Shown in pieces: positions 15,670-24,479 of a stretch of DNA of 64,000 nt. The notes beneath the pieces are model-generated. The model made no database searches. It had not been told where the DNA came from and was given only the letters and a program-made list of their open reading frames with translations. The stretch comes from Actinomycetes bacterium (GTDB lineage Bacteria > Actinomycetota > Aquicultoria > Aquicultorales > Aquicultoraceae): the NCBI GenBank assembly GCA_021794835.1, contig JAJYQA010000028.1:41394-105393 (forward strand), in the 5' to 3' direction. Every line of letters starts with the position of its first letter. Positions within the stretch are counted from its first letter, which is position 1. The position numbers and the translations under genes were made by a program.

Positions 15670-18600
15670 GCTTTCTCAATTTTAACTGCGCACACTTTAA
15701 ACTCCGGTGTCTTGGAAACCGGGTCCGCAGCCCGATTGGTAAGCAGGTTTGCCGGCGAGTCGGCATAATGGAAGGGCATTGAAACAAGGCCCTGCAGGAT
15801 GGTATCTGTTACAACCGCAGTTGCCGTAATACGCCCGCGCCGGCTCTCCACCGCTACCATATCGCCGTGCACAATGCCAAGTTTTGCCGCGTCATTCGGG
15901 TGTATCTCTACCCAATTGTGCGGGGCAAGCGCGTTTAGCCCTTCCGATTTTCCGGTCATGGTGCGCGTGTGGTAATGCCAGAGATTTCGCCCGGTTGTAA
16001 GCATAAGCGGATACTCGCTATCGGGTTCTTCGGCAGAAGATCGGTGTTCAATCTCATGGAAAAGCCCTCTTCCTCTGGTGAATGTTCCGGTGTGAAGAAT
16101 CGGCGTTCCGGGATGGTCCTCTGCGGGACACGGCCACTGGATGCCACCTGACTCCAATCTTGCGTAAGAGATACCCTTAAAACTTGGCGTAAGCTGCCCT
16201 ACTTCTTCCATTATCTCTTCGGCCGAGTTATAACGCATAGGATATCCCATCGCAAGCGAAAGTTCAGAGATGATCTGCCAATCAGGCTTGGCGTTGCCTG
16301 GCGGTTCAGTTGCTTTTCGTATCCTTTGTACCCTTCGCTCGGTATTCGTATAGGTGCCGTCCTTTTCTCCGAACGATGCGGCCGGGAGCACAACATCGGC
16401 AAGCTGCGCCGTCTCGGTTAAAAAGATATCCTGGACCACCAGGAAATCCAGGCTCTTGAGCGATTGCTCAACATGGTGGGTATCCGGGTCCGCAAGCATG
16501 GGGTTCTCTCCCATTATATACATAGCTTTTAGTTCACACGATGCAGCCTTTTCCATCATGTCGGTTTCTGTTAAGCCGGGTTTTGAGGGAAGTGTAACAC
16601 CCCAGGCCTTTTCAAACTTGGCCCGTGCCGCATTATCATCAACTCTTTGGTAACCAGGGAGAACGTTCGGCAGGCCGCCCATATCGCACGCGCCTTGCAC
16701 GTTGTTCTGGCCTCTTAACGGATTTACGCCGGCTCCCCGTTTCCCGATGTTTCCGGTCATCATGGCGAGGTTGGCGATTGCAAGGACATTGTCGGTGCCG
16801 GTTACGTGTTCGGTTATCCCCAACGTATAGCATATGATCGCCCTATCGGCGGCCCCGTACATTCGTGCCGCTTTTCGGATATCCTCGGCCGGCACCCCGG
16901 TTATTTTCTCGACGGCATCAGGGGTGTATTTGGGAAGAATCGCCTTAAGTGCTTCAAAGCCTTCGGTCCTTTGGGCAATAAAGTCGTGGTCGACAAGGTC
17001 CTCTCCGAGGATTACGTTCATTATTCCGTTAAGCAAAGCGATATTCGTCCCTGGTTTTATCTGAAGCCACACGTCGGCAAAATCAACGAGCCTGATCCGC
17101 CTGGGGTCGACTATGATAAGCTTAGCCCCATACTCGCGCACCGCTTTCTTTATCTGAAACCCTATGATGGGGTGCGCCTCGGTTGTGTTTGTGCCGATGG
17201 CAAATATAACCGAAGCATCGAGCATATCGTCGATTGAATTGGTCATTGCACCGCTTCCAAACGCTTTGGCCAGACCGACCACGGTTGGGGCGTGTCACAA
17301 CCTGGCGCAATTATCGACATTGTTCGTGCCGATAACCGCCCGCATAAACTTTTGGAAGACATAATTATCTTCGTTAGTGCATCTACCCGAAGTCCGACCG
17401 CCAATGGCGCCGGGCCCATATAGCTCTTTTATTTTGGAAAACCTCTCCGCAACTAGGCTTAAAGCCTCATCCCAGGATGCTTCAACAAGCCCGCCGCCCT
17501 TGCGGATGAGGGGGGTTCTCAGGCGGGTCGGATGGTTGATGAAATGATAGCCAAAGCGGCCCTTTCCGCAGAGATTGCCTTTGTTTACGCTTTCTGCTGG
17601 CTCAGTTGTAACTTTAAATACCTTTCCCGTGCGGTCGGTATTTAGCTCAAGCTGGCAGCCGACCCCGCAATAAGTGCAGGTGGTGGGCGTGACTTGGGGC
17701 GGCCAGAAGAATTCCCGCTCGAACTTGCGCTTATTCTCGACCAGGGCTGCCGTTGGGCAGGCCGATATGCACTGGCCGCACGCTTCGCACTTGGTCTCCG
17801 ATAGCGGGATGTTGCCAACGGGCACGATATCGTTTTCGGCTTTTCGGTATTCAAGCGCACCTACGCCGACAACCTCGTCGCAAATCTGCACACATTTTTC
17901 GCATTGGATACATTTATTCTGGTCACGAAGGACAATCGGGTGGCTTTTATCCACCTTGTAGTGGCGCATGGCCTCATAATTTTTGTTCGGCTCGATCTCG
18001 TATTCAATTGCCAGGTTGCGAAGGTCACAGTCGTTTTGTTTAACACAGCCACACTCAAGGCAGCGCTGGGCCTCTTTTAATGCGTCCTCTTCACTAAATC
18101 CAAGTTCAATCTCGGTGAAGTTGCCCAAAACCTGGCGTTTGAGCAACTTAAGCTCAGGCATGGGTGTGCGGGCCGTTGAAGGCACATCGAGGTCTTCTTT
18201 AGTAATCCCTCTGCGGACTGCGCTGAACGGCTTTGCCAAACCTGAGCTTTCATCATCTGTTAAATATTGATTAATAGTATGGGCTGCTTCCGGGCTGCCG
18301 TCAGACCAAACCTTCCAATTAGGTGGGGATAGTAAATATTGGTTGATGATCTGGGCTGCTCTTCGCCCGCCCGCTACCGCCTTAATAGCTACATCTGGGC
18401 TGCTTACTGCATCGCCGGCCGCAAACACGCCGGGAACTGTGGTCTGCATCGTCTTTACGTTAATTCCTATCGTTTTGCCGATCAGGGTGATTTCGGCTCC
18501 CTCTGCGGTGACCACCTGCCCAACCGCTGTTATTAAATTATCCACCGCAAGGACAAACTCGCTGCCGGGCTCAGGTCTGATGCTAGGACGCCCTGACGCG

Positions 18601-19835
18601 TCGGGGTCGCCAAGCGCCATTCGGATACACTCTATACCCTCAACCCTGTCGGATCCGATAACCCGAATAGGGCTGGTTAAGAATATAAATTCAACGCCCT
18701 CTCGCTCGGCCTCTTCGATTTCCAGGTCGTTAGCCGGCATCTGATCGCGGGTCCGCCTGTAAATAAGGTAGACTTTTTCCACTCCGAGGCGAAGTGCGGT
18801 ACGCGCCGAGTCTATCGCCACATTGCCTCCACCCATTACCGCAACTCTCTTGCCCAGCTCTACCTTTCCCTGTAAACTTACACTCCGCAAGAAGTTGATG
18901 CCCCTGATAACACCCTTAATGTCATCATTTTCTATATGTGCTCTCTCTCCAGCCTGCGCACCTAATCCCAGAAAAACCGCGTCATAGCTGCTCTGTAGCT
19001 CATCTAAAGTAAGGTCTCTACCCAGGCGGTGATCAGTACGGATATCCACGCCAAGTTCAAAAAGCTGGTTTATCTCGTCGTCAAGAATGTCTTTTGGCAG
19101 GCGATATGAGGGGATACCGTAGCGGAGCATGCCGCCTGGTTGGGGCATTGCCTCAAAGATAACCGTCTTATGCCCCTCAATAGCAAGGTAATAAGCTGCC
19201 GTAAGGCCCGCGGCCCCGCTGCCCACTATAGCGACTTTCTTGCCGGTTGGTAGTTTTACAGCTGGTTTGAAGTGCGTATCCGACAACCTGTCCATATCGG
19301 CGGCAAAGCGCTTAAGCCAGCATATGCTTACGCTGCCTCCCGCCAGGTTGCGCCGGCAGGCGTCCTCGCAGGGGCGCGTGCAGATGCGCCCAATAATCCC
19401 CGGAAACGGGTTGGTTTGTTTTATAAGTTCGATTGCGTCCCGGTAGCGTTTCTGGGCAATCAGGCCGATATAGCCCTGGACATCGGTGCCGGCCGGGCAG
19501 GCCAGGGTGCACGGGGCGATGCAATCTGCCCAGTGGTCGGCAAACATTTCCTCAAGGCGCCTCTTCCGTATATCTTTTAACGCTTCTGTGCTGGTGTTGA
19601 CAACCATACCGTCAGAGATTTTAGTTTTGCAGGCTTTAACCGGACTGCTTACCCCGGCAACCTCAACCACGCACATACCGCACTTTGCCCCGGGCTTTAA
19701 CCGTGGATCGTAGCATAGGTGAGGGATGCTGAGGCCGTTGGCAAGCGCGGCCTCGAGTATGGTCTGGTTCTCTTTGGCCCGGTAATGCTTGCCATCAATT
19801 TTAATGTTTAAACTTATTCTAACTATCGTTTCCAT
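15666..19835 (-). CDS. fdhA: selenocysteine formate dehydrogenase alpha subunit fused to a GltD-type NAD(P) module
   Basis: One gene of 1389 residues if the in-frame TGA at 17295-17297 is read as selenocysteine (residue 847). The two halves are in the same frame, and the join reads NCARL-Sec-HAPTVVGLAKAFG, the exact site of Sec in FdhH-type enzymes. Domains in order: NuoG-like 2Fe-2S ferredoxin (Cys41, 52, 55, 69), cysteine-rich linker (Cys105/109/113 and 152/156/160), GltD-like flavoprotein with FAD loop VAIVGSGAAGL (about 201) and nucleotide loop VAVMGGGNVAIDSA (about 331), two 4Fe-4S clusters (CIQCEKCVQIC, CEACGQCISACP), then the molybdopterin catalytic unit with its own cluster (CTYCGVGC) and molybdopterin-binding C-terminus. 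It should oxidise formate or reduce CO2 and pass electrons to NAD(P) in one polypeptide. No clear SD precedes the ATG at 19835. Tail to tail with modABC. Confidence 0.92.
17257..17297 (-). promoter_or_regulatory. candidate bacterial SECIS hairpin after the UGA
   Basis: In the mRNA, the UGA at 17297-17295 is followed by an apical stem UGGUC (17281-17277) / GGCCA (17271-17267) closing the loop GGUCU (17276-17272), the same loop as Escherichia coli fdhF. An outer CCAA (17288-17285) pairs with UUGG (17260-17257). Distance from UGA to loop, about 18 nt, is in the usual range for SelB recognition. Confidence 0.75.
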
Positions 19836-19857
19836 TACAAATCATTATTAGAATTAT

Positions 19858-19879
19858 TTGGTTATAATATTATAATCAA
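19858..19879 (-). promoter_or_regulatory. 22-bp palindrome in the fdhA promoter
   Basis: TTGGTTATAAT and ATTATAATCAA form an inverted repeat with one mismatch, 23 bases upstream of the fdhA ATG. It provides TATAAT on the minus strand (19874-19869), so it can be the -10 box and an operator at once. Confidence 0.5.
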
Positions 19880-20207
19880 ATTAGGCATAATTGGTCGATA
19901 CATAAATAAAAGAAGATAGGCTAAATTCTGTTTAAAAATTAGGCTGTACGGGATAGCTTACCTCTTGTTAAATTTTTCTCTTTTACGGGAATCTACGCAA
20001 GCTAAATGACGTAAACGGTCATCTAAGCACTGTAAGCGTTAAAAAAATAGATTTGAACGGCTTAGGGGTTTATTAAATTCCGACTATTATAGATAGAGTA
20101 GTTGGCTGCATTACGATTACTTATGCGGTATGATATGCGTTTAAAAATTCGGTTAAAATGGCAAGGCAAGTTTAACTAATTTGCCGTGTTTTCTCCGGTA
20201 ATGTTTT
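19880..20207. other. intergenic DNA upstream of fdhA
   Basis: AT-rich stretch between the fdhA promoter and the zinc-ribbon remnant. I see no convincing gene, tRNA or riboswitch in it. Confidence 0.4.
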
Positions 20208-20360
20208 TTATTTTTTCCGGCAAGCAGTACATTGAGTTTTATTTTCCTTTATGGCAGCCTCATCCATCTCTTGCCCGCAGCAAGAGCATAACCCTTGCTT
20301 CTTTCGCTCTTCCCTTGCAGCATCAGTCCAAGCTTGCCACCGGTGGTAGTCTGAACAATA
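20208..20360 (-). pseudogene. small zinc-ribbon ORF remnant
   Basis: An open frame of 50 codons ends in ERKKQGLCSCCGQEMDEAA and TQCTACRKK, a paired-cysteine knuckle layout (CSCC...CTAC) typical of small zinc ribbons. A TAA at 20361-20363 bounds it upstream, and no ATG, GTG or TTG occurs before the first cysteine pair, so it is probably the 3' end of a decayed gene. Protein-like composition contrasts with the surrounding AT-rich DNA. Confidence 0.35.
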
Positions 20361-20685
20361 TTAGGTTTTAGTGGCTCCGTCAGATCGTCGGCTAGGGAAG
20401 ATCGACAATGGCTATTTGTATGCAATACTCCAAAATCTACGTCAAGCCCATTGGCTATAATCTTTTGTCTTGTTTTTGTTTGGGTTCAAGGGAAATAACA
20501 TCTACCAACCAGAACAGCAGTTTACGACTGAATCATAAATTAACGTTATATTAACGCTCTCGCTCTAAAGGGAATATAGGAAAAATTTCCATATTAATTA
20601 TACGTTATTTTGCTTGGAGGTTGCAAGCAATTTTATTTTAAGACCCTAATATCAAGCCTGGCACCTAATCCTAAGATGTTGTCAG
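20361..20685. other. intergenic DNA, nothing recognised
   Basis: Between the zinc-ribbon remnant and the hemerythrin stop. AT-rich; no supported gene or RNA. Confidence 0.35.
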
Positions 20686-21222
20686 CTACCCTTGCTCAAG
20701 TTGTAAAACCCTTTCTTTGTAAAGTTCATGGATTAGGCTACTGTCGAATTTGCGAAAGGCTTCAAGCATCTGACCGCGTTCGTTTTGGCTGAAGTACTCC
20801 ATAGATAGGGGAAAGAAATGCTTATCCTCTTTCTCGATATGCGCAGGATAAAACGTGCTAAGTATGCTCATTGTTCTATTAATGTCTGCCAAAGCCTCGT
20901 CACTTCCCCACTCATATCGCTCCTTGGCCCCAAGAAGTTCTTTGACAACCCCTCGTACGAAGGCGTGTTCCCGTATTAGCTCCTCCATCATAGCCTTGTG
21001 TTCGGGTAAGAGCGGCTTCACCCCTAGTTCACCAAAGAGGATATGCTCTTCCTTGCCATGGTGGCAGAAATCGGTATAGACCCTAAAGAAGTCGACGGCA
21101 ATCTCGATAAACTTTGGTTCTGCCTCCTTAGTTGCCTGTATCCTTGAAAGCTCACGCTGAATCAGCCTTACCATTCGCTCAATAAGCCTATGCTCTGACA
21201 TCAATTGCCCGGTTGGCGCCAT
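20686..21222 (-). CDS. hemerythrin-domain (HHE) protein
   Basis: 178-aa four-helix protein of the HHE cation-binding family. Iron-ligand candidates are LMSEHRLIE, FCHHGKEEHILF, EHKAMMEELIREHAFV and YPAHIEKEDKHFFP. Such proteins bind a di-iron centre and sense or buffer O2 or NO, or repair iron-sulfur clusters in anaerobes. A GTG at 21243 lies inside the RBS; the ATG at 21222 is preceded by AAGGAG with 8-base spacing, so that is the start. It lies upstream of the oxygen-sensitive fdhA on the same strand, 850 bases away, but probably has its own transcript. Confidence 0.9.
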   Translation of the reverse strand: MAPTGQLMSEHRLIERMVRLIQRELSRIQATKEAEPKFIEIAVDFFRVYTDFCHHGKEEHILFGELGVKPLLPEHKAMMEELIREHAFVRGVVKELLGAKERYEWGSDEALADINRTMSILSTFYPAHIEKEDKHFFPLSMEYFSQNERGQMLEAFRKFDSSLIHELYKERVLQLEQG

Positions 21223-21383
21223 GTGAATATCTCCTTTTGACACGTATTTACCCTTTTGCTGTAAACTATATTAGTGTCTGAAGCGAACACAGACCGTTAG
21301 TTTGGATTGCCGAGGGATTGTTTTAAAGGTGAGGGTTTTTTTTAACTTAAGCTATTTCCAATTTTTAGATTAGAGATATATGC

Positions 21384-21419
21384 AGGAAAGGGTATTTTCT
21401 TAAGAAAATACCCTTTCCT
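21384..21419. repeat. perfect 36-bp palindrome before yjbQ
   Basis: AGGAAAGGGTATTTTCTT is followed directly by its exact complement, with no loop, ending one base before the AAGGAGG of the yjbQ-like gene. Could be an operator for a dimeric regulator or an RNA hairpin that hides or exposes the RBS. Confidence 0.7.
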
Positions 21420-21431
21420 AAGGAGGTTGAA

Positions 21432-21827
21432 ATGTCTTTCACCGTCCCAACGTCTTTGCGTGTTGAGGTAAAAGATATCACGAGGGAGGTAGTTGCAGAG
21501 GTCGAGAAAAGTAAGGTAAAAAATGGTATTGTGCTTGTCTATGTTCCGCACTCGACCGCAGCACTTTTCATAAACGAAAATGAGAGTGGTCTAGTGAAGG
21601 ACCTTACCTGGATGGTAAAAGAGATCATCCCGAAAGGTAGATCCTTTGAGCACAACAGAATAGATAACAACGCGTGGTCTCATCTGGCAAGCGCCCTTTT
21701 AGGATGTAGCCTTACGCTTCCGGTGACTGGAGGCCGGATTGAGCGGGGGACCTGGCAGAATATCTTTTTAGTTGAACTTGATGGGCCACGTAACCGCAAG
21801 GTTGCCGTAAAGGTCATTGGCACCTAG
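21432..21827 (+). CDS. YjbQ/UPF0047 family protein
   Basis: 131-aa single-domain protein. Family hallmarks are VYVPHSTAALFINENESGL, a His-rich segment FEHNRIDNNAWSHLASALLG and a C-terminal RGTWQNIFLVELDGPR. Members have secondary thiamine-phosphate synthase activity; the physiological role is not settled. ATG follows AAGGAGG. A perfect 36-bp palindrome sits just upstream. Confidence 0.93.
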   Translation: MSFTVPTSLRVEVKDITREVVAEVEKSKVKNGIVLVYVPHSTAALFINENESGLVKDLTWMVKEIIPKGRSFEHNRIDNNAWSHLASALLGCSLTLPVTGGRIERGTWQNIFLVELDGPRNRKVAVKVIGT

Positions 21828-21887
21828 TTACATATCTAAAACCGTGGGTAAAGAAAAAGTAACCTACAGGGATTGGAGGCAAATATT

Positions 21888-23027
21888 GTGAGTGGCGGTA
21901 TAAAAATTGGTAAGATATTCGGCATAGATGTGAGTCTTGACTATAGCTGGTTTATCATATTTGGGCTTCTAGCATTCGGATTGACTTTCGCTGTCTTCCC
22001 GCAGATGTCGCCAGGATTAGGCTTAGTCGCATATTTCGCTATGGGCCTTATAACTTCACTTCTTTTTTTTGGTTCTGTTCTTTTTCATGAGGCAATGCAC
22101 TCGCTTGTAGCGAAAAGAAACGGTTTACAAATCGAAGGTATAAGGCTCATGGTTTTTGGCGGTGTCTCTGAATTGACCGAGGAACCCCGCTCACCTGGGG
22201 TTGAGTTTAGAATGGCGTTTGCAGGTCCGTTAAGTAGTTTGGTCCTTGGCGGAGTTTTTATCGGGATATTTTTTGCAGGCCGTGGGCTTAATCTAGGGCC
22301 TTTTATTAATGCGCCTACTTTTTGGTTGGGCTATATAAATTTATTGCTAGGCGTATTCAACCTGCTGCCCGGATTTCCGCTTGATGGCGGCCGGGTCTTA
22401 AGATCTGTAATTTGGTACTTTACCGGAAATTTAAGAAGAGCAACAAGCGTCGCCTCAGGGTTTGGTAAAGGGCTTGCCTACACGATGATTTTAGCCGGCA
22501 TCCTGGGGCCGTTTCTTGGGAATCTTAGCTTGCTATGGTTTGTACTAATTGGATGGTACCTACTTAGGGCAGCTGATTCCGGCTATCGGCAGATTATCAT
22601 TGAGGAAGCCCTGGAGGGCGTAAAGGTAGACCAGGCGATGACCAGAGATCCGGAGACGGTCAACCCTGATATCAGCATCGAGCAGATGGTCAAAGATCAT
22701 TTCATGCAACATAACTGGCTGGCATACCCCGTAGTTGAGGACAGTAGTGTCGAAGGAATGGTCAGTATAGATAACCTCAAAGATGTTCCGAGAAGAAGCT
22801 GGAGAAGAAAACGGGTGCGTGATATCATGCGCCCGATCTCGACAGAGTTTGTCACTACCCCGGAGACCGAGATATCTGATTTAATGCCCAAGCTTAACTC
22901 CAAAGCCAATCGCAGGCTTTTAGTCGTGAAGGGTGGACGTCTCTTAGGCATACTGACAATGACCGACGTAAACAAGACCGTAATCCGACGATTAAGAACC
23001 AGGGAAGCTGAAAGGCCCGCCGCCTAG
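21888..23027 (+). CDS. site-2 protease (M50) family membrane protein with CBS pair
   Basis: Intramembrane zinc metalloprotease with about six hydrophobic segments. The zinc site HEAMH lies in LFHEAMHSLVAKRNG, and the third ligand in NLLPGFPLDGGRVLRS. The last 130 residues form two CBS motifs (VDQAMTRDPETVNPD, VRDIMRPISTEF), which usually bind adenine nucleotides. TTG at 21873 overlaps the GGAGG; GTG at 21888 has 8-base spacing and is chosen. The stop codon lies in the loop of the terminator. Likely processes a membrane substrate in response to energy charge, by analogy with family members. Confidence 0.9.
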   Translation: MSGGIKIGKIFGIDVSLDYSWFIIFGLLAFGLTFAVFPQMSPGLGLVAYFAMGLITSLLFFGSVLFHEAMHSLVAKRNGLQIEGIRLMVFGGVSELTEEPRSPGVEFRMAFAGPLSSLVLGGVFIGIFFAGRGLNLGPFINAPTFWLGYINLLLGVFNLLPGFPLDGGRVLRSVIWYFTGNLRRATSVASGFGKGLAYTMILAGILGPFLGNLSLLWFVLIGWYLLRAADSGYRQIIIEEALEGVKVDQAMTRDPETVNPDISIEQMVKDHFMQHNWLAYPVVEDSSVEGMVSIDNLKDVPRRSWRRKRVRDIMRPISTEFVTTPETEISDLMPKLNSKANRRLLVVKGGRLLGILTMTDVNKTVIRRLRTREAERPAA

Positions 23028-23045
23028 AAGCGGGCCTTATTTTTG
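23012..23045 (+). terminator. Rho-independent terminator
   Basis: AAGGCCCGC (23012-23020) pairs with GCGGGCCTT (23030-23038), then ATTTTTGTT. The stop codon of the M50 protease (23025-23027) is in the loop. Confidence 0.85.
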
Positions 23046-24110
23046 TTATCTCTCAAATATTGAAAGTGCGCTTTTATAGGCTCTCTCATGTCTATCGATA
23101 AATAGTTCTTCGTTGTATTGCTGCATAACCAGGTCCCGGCAATCAGAGCGTTTTATGTTGCCGACCTTTCTCACGGCCCGGATCATCCCGTCTTTATTAT
23201 TAACGGTATATCCGGTCACCCCATCTTTTACAACCTCGGGAACAGAGCCGTTTTTAATGGCAACGACCGGCGTACCGCAAGCCATCGACTCAATCATTAC
23301 CAAACCAAAAGGCTCCGGCCACTGGATGGGGAAAAGCGTGCAACATGCGTTTTGGTAGAGTTCAAGCTTTGTTGCCTGGTCGACTTCACCTAAGTAATTG
23401 ATATTTTTGCCTAAGTACGGCTTAACTTCTTCGTTAAAATACGCTATTTCCGCATCTTCACGGCACTTGCCGATCATGATGAGCTTTTTACCCAGGTTTT
23501 TGGCAACCGCTACGGCAATGCGCGCTCCTTTCTCCTTGATCATACGCCCTACAAAAAGTAGGTAGTCACCGCCTAAGGGCGAGAAGGGGTAGTTCTTGAT
23601 TTCAATAGCATTGGGAATAGTTGCCAAGAAGTTAAGTGCCCCGTAGCTTTGCCGCTGGAAATCGCTGATTGCCACGAATAGAAGGTTGGTGGCGACCGAT
23701 GCATAAAAATTCTTACCGTATCCATCCGCTGGGCCGTGCAGCGTTGCAATGACCGGCTTTTTTAATAGTCTGTTCGTAAGTGCTCCGAGCAGGCGGCTGC
23801 TATAGCCGTCGTGGTCATGAATTACGTCAAATTCCTGTGCCATCCCGTAAGCATAAAGGCTATGCATGTTTTCCAGGTGCACGTTTCCCGAGATTTTCTG
23901 CTTTACTGCCTCCGCAAAAACCGAGGATAAGCGCGCCTTCGTTTTTGAGTCGCCGGAAGCAAAAAGGGTCACATCATGGCCCTTTGCGCAAAGACCTTCG
24001 GTGAGTAAAGATACGACCATCTCAATTCCTCCATAGCCAGGAGGGGGAACCGGGAACCAGGGTGGTGAAATTATCGCTACTTTAAGCTTTCTATTTGCAA
24101 TCTCTTTCAT
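23046..24110 (-). CDS. GT4-family glycosyltransferase
   Basis: 354-aa GT-B fold glycosyltransferase. N-terminal acceptor part IISPPWFPVPPPGYGGIEMV with VIHDHDGYSS; C-terminal nucleotide-sugar part LLFVGRMIKEKGARIAV, then FPIQWPEPFGLVMIESMACGTPVVA, the E-x7-E signature of family 4. Related to starch synthase/mannosyltransferase-like enzymes; donor and acceptor unknown. Convergent with the M50 protease. No strong RBS before the ATG at 24110. Confidence 0.9.
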   Translation of the reverse strand: MKEIANRKLKVAIISPPWFPVPPPGYGGIEMVVSLLTEGLCAKGHDVTLFASGDSKTKARLSSVFAEAVKQKISGNVHLENMHSLYAYGMAQEFDVIHDHDGYSSRLLGALTNRLLKKPVIATLHGPADGYGKNFYASVATNLLFVAISDFQRQSYGALNFLATIPNAIEIKNYPFSPLGGDYLLFVGRMIKEKGARIAVAVAKNLGKKLIMIGKCREDAEIAYFNEEVKPYLGKNINYLGEVDQATKLELYQNACCTLFPIQWPEPFGLVMIESMACGTPVVAIKNGSVPEVVKDGVTGYTVNNKDGMIRAVRKVGNIKRSDCRDLVMQQYNEELFIDRHERAYKSALSIFER

Positions 24111-24176
24111 GATAAATTAGATACCCATAATTTATCCTATTGGCATGTTTAGTTAGCTGGTATTTCCTAACAAACG

Positions 24177-24185
24177 TGATATAAT
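24177..24185 (+). promoter_or_regulatory. extended -10 promoter for tRNA-Pro
   Basis: TGATATAAT at 24177-24185, 28 bases before the mature tRNA. No clear -35. Confidence 0.55.
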
Positions 24186-24212
24186 ATACCCGCATCTGAA
24201 GTAGCGCATTTA

Positions 24213-24287
24213 CGGGATGTAGCGCAGTTTGGTTAGCGCGCCACGTTCGGGACGTGGAGGCCGGAGGTTCAAATCCTCTCATCCCGA
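24213..24287 (+). tRNA. tRNA-Pro (anticodon CGG)
   Basis: Acceptor stem CGGGATG (24213-24219) pairs with CATCCCG (24280-24286); D arm TAGCGCAGTTTGGTTAGCGC; anticodon stem-loop CCACG-TTCGGGA-CGTGG with CGG anticodon; T arm GGAGG-TTCAAAT-CCTCT; discriminator A. CCA is not encoded. Confidence 0.95.
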
Positions 24288-24330
24288 CAAATAAAGAAGC
24301 CAGACTCTTTGCCTGGCTTCTTTATTTGTC
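24286..24330 (+). terminator. terminator directly abutting tRNA-Pro
   Basis: GACAAATAAAGAAGCCAG pairs perfectly over 18 bp with CTGGCTTCTTTATTTGTC; the left arm begins with the last acceptor-stem base and discriminator of the tRNA. The descending arm is T-rich. Followed at 24331-24354 by the low-complexity repeat AGAGTAGAAATTAGAAAGTA. Confidence 0.75.
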
Positions 24331-24479
24331 AGAGAGTAGAAATTAGAAAGTAGAAATTAGATTGGATTATTGAGGGATAAGTTTGAAAGGTGAGGGATCG
24401 GAGAAATATACGCCAATTTCTCCTCGGTCTAATCTCTACTTACAAGGGGTAAAAGATATTCTGCATTGGGAGTAGAATG

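Noticed and set aside
16806..17237. Plus-strand open frames of 60-140 codons inside fdhA
   Set aside because: Antisense shadow frames of a long GC-rich coding region, without RBS or recognisable motifs.
17295..17297. In-frame TGA dividing fdhA into two ORFs, as if a pseudogene or two genes
   Set aside because: The stop is at the conserved selenocysteine site, both halves are in one frame, the flanking residues match FdhH enzymes and a SECIS-like hairpin follows.
20186..20371. Plus-strand 61-codon frame in the fdhA upstream gap
   Set aside because: No RBS and no motif; the opposite strand here reads as a cysteine-knuckle remnant.
24287..24330. tRNA-Pro 3' end as an attL-type integration site
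   Set aside because: No integrase gene and no second copy of the tRNA 3' end were seen nearby; the complementary sequence is a local terminator.
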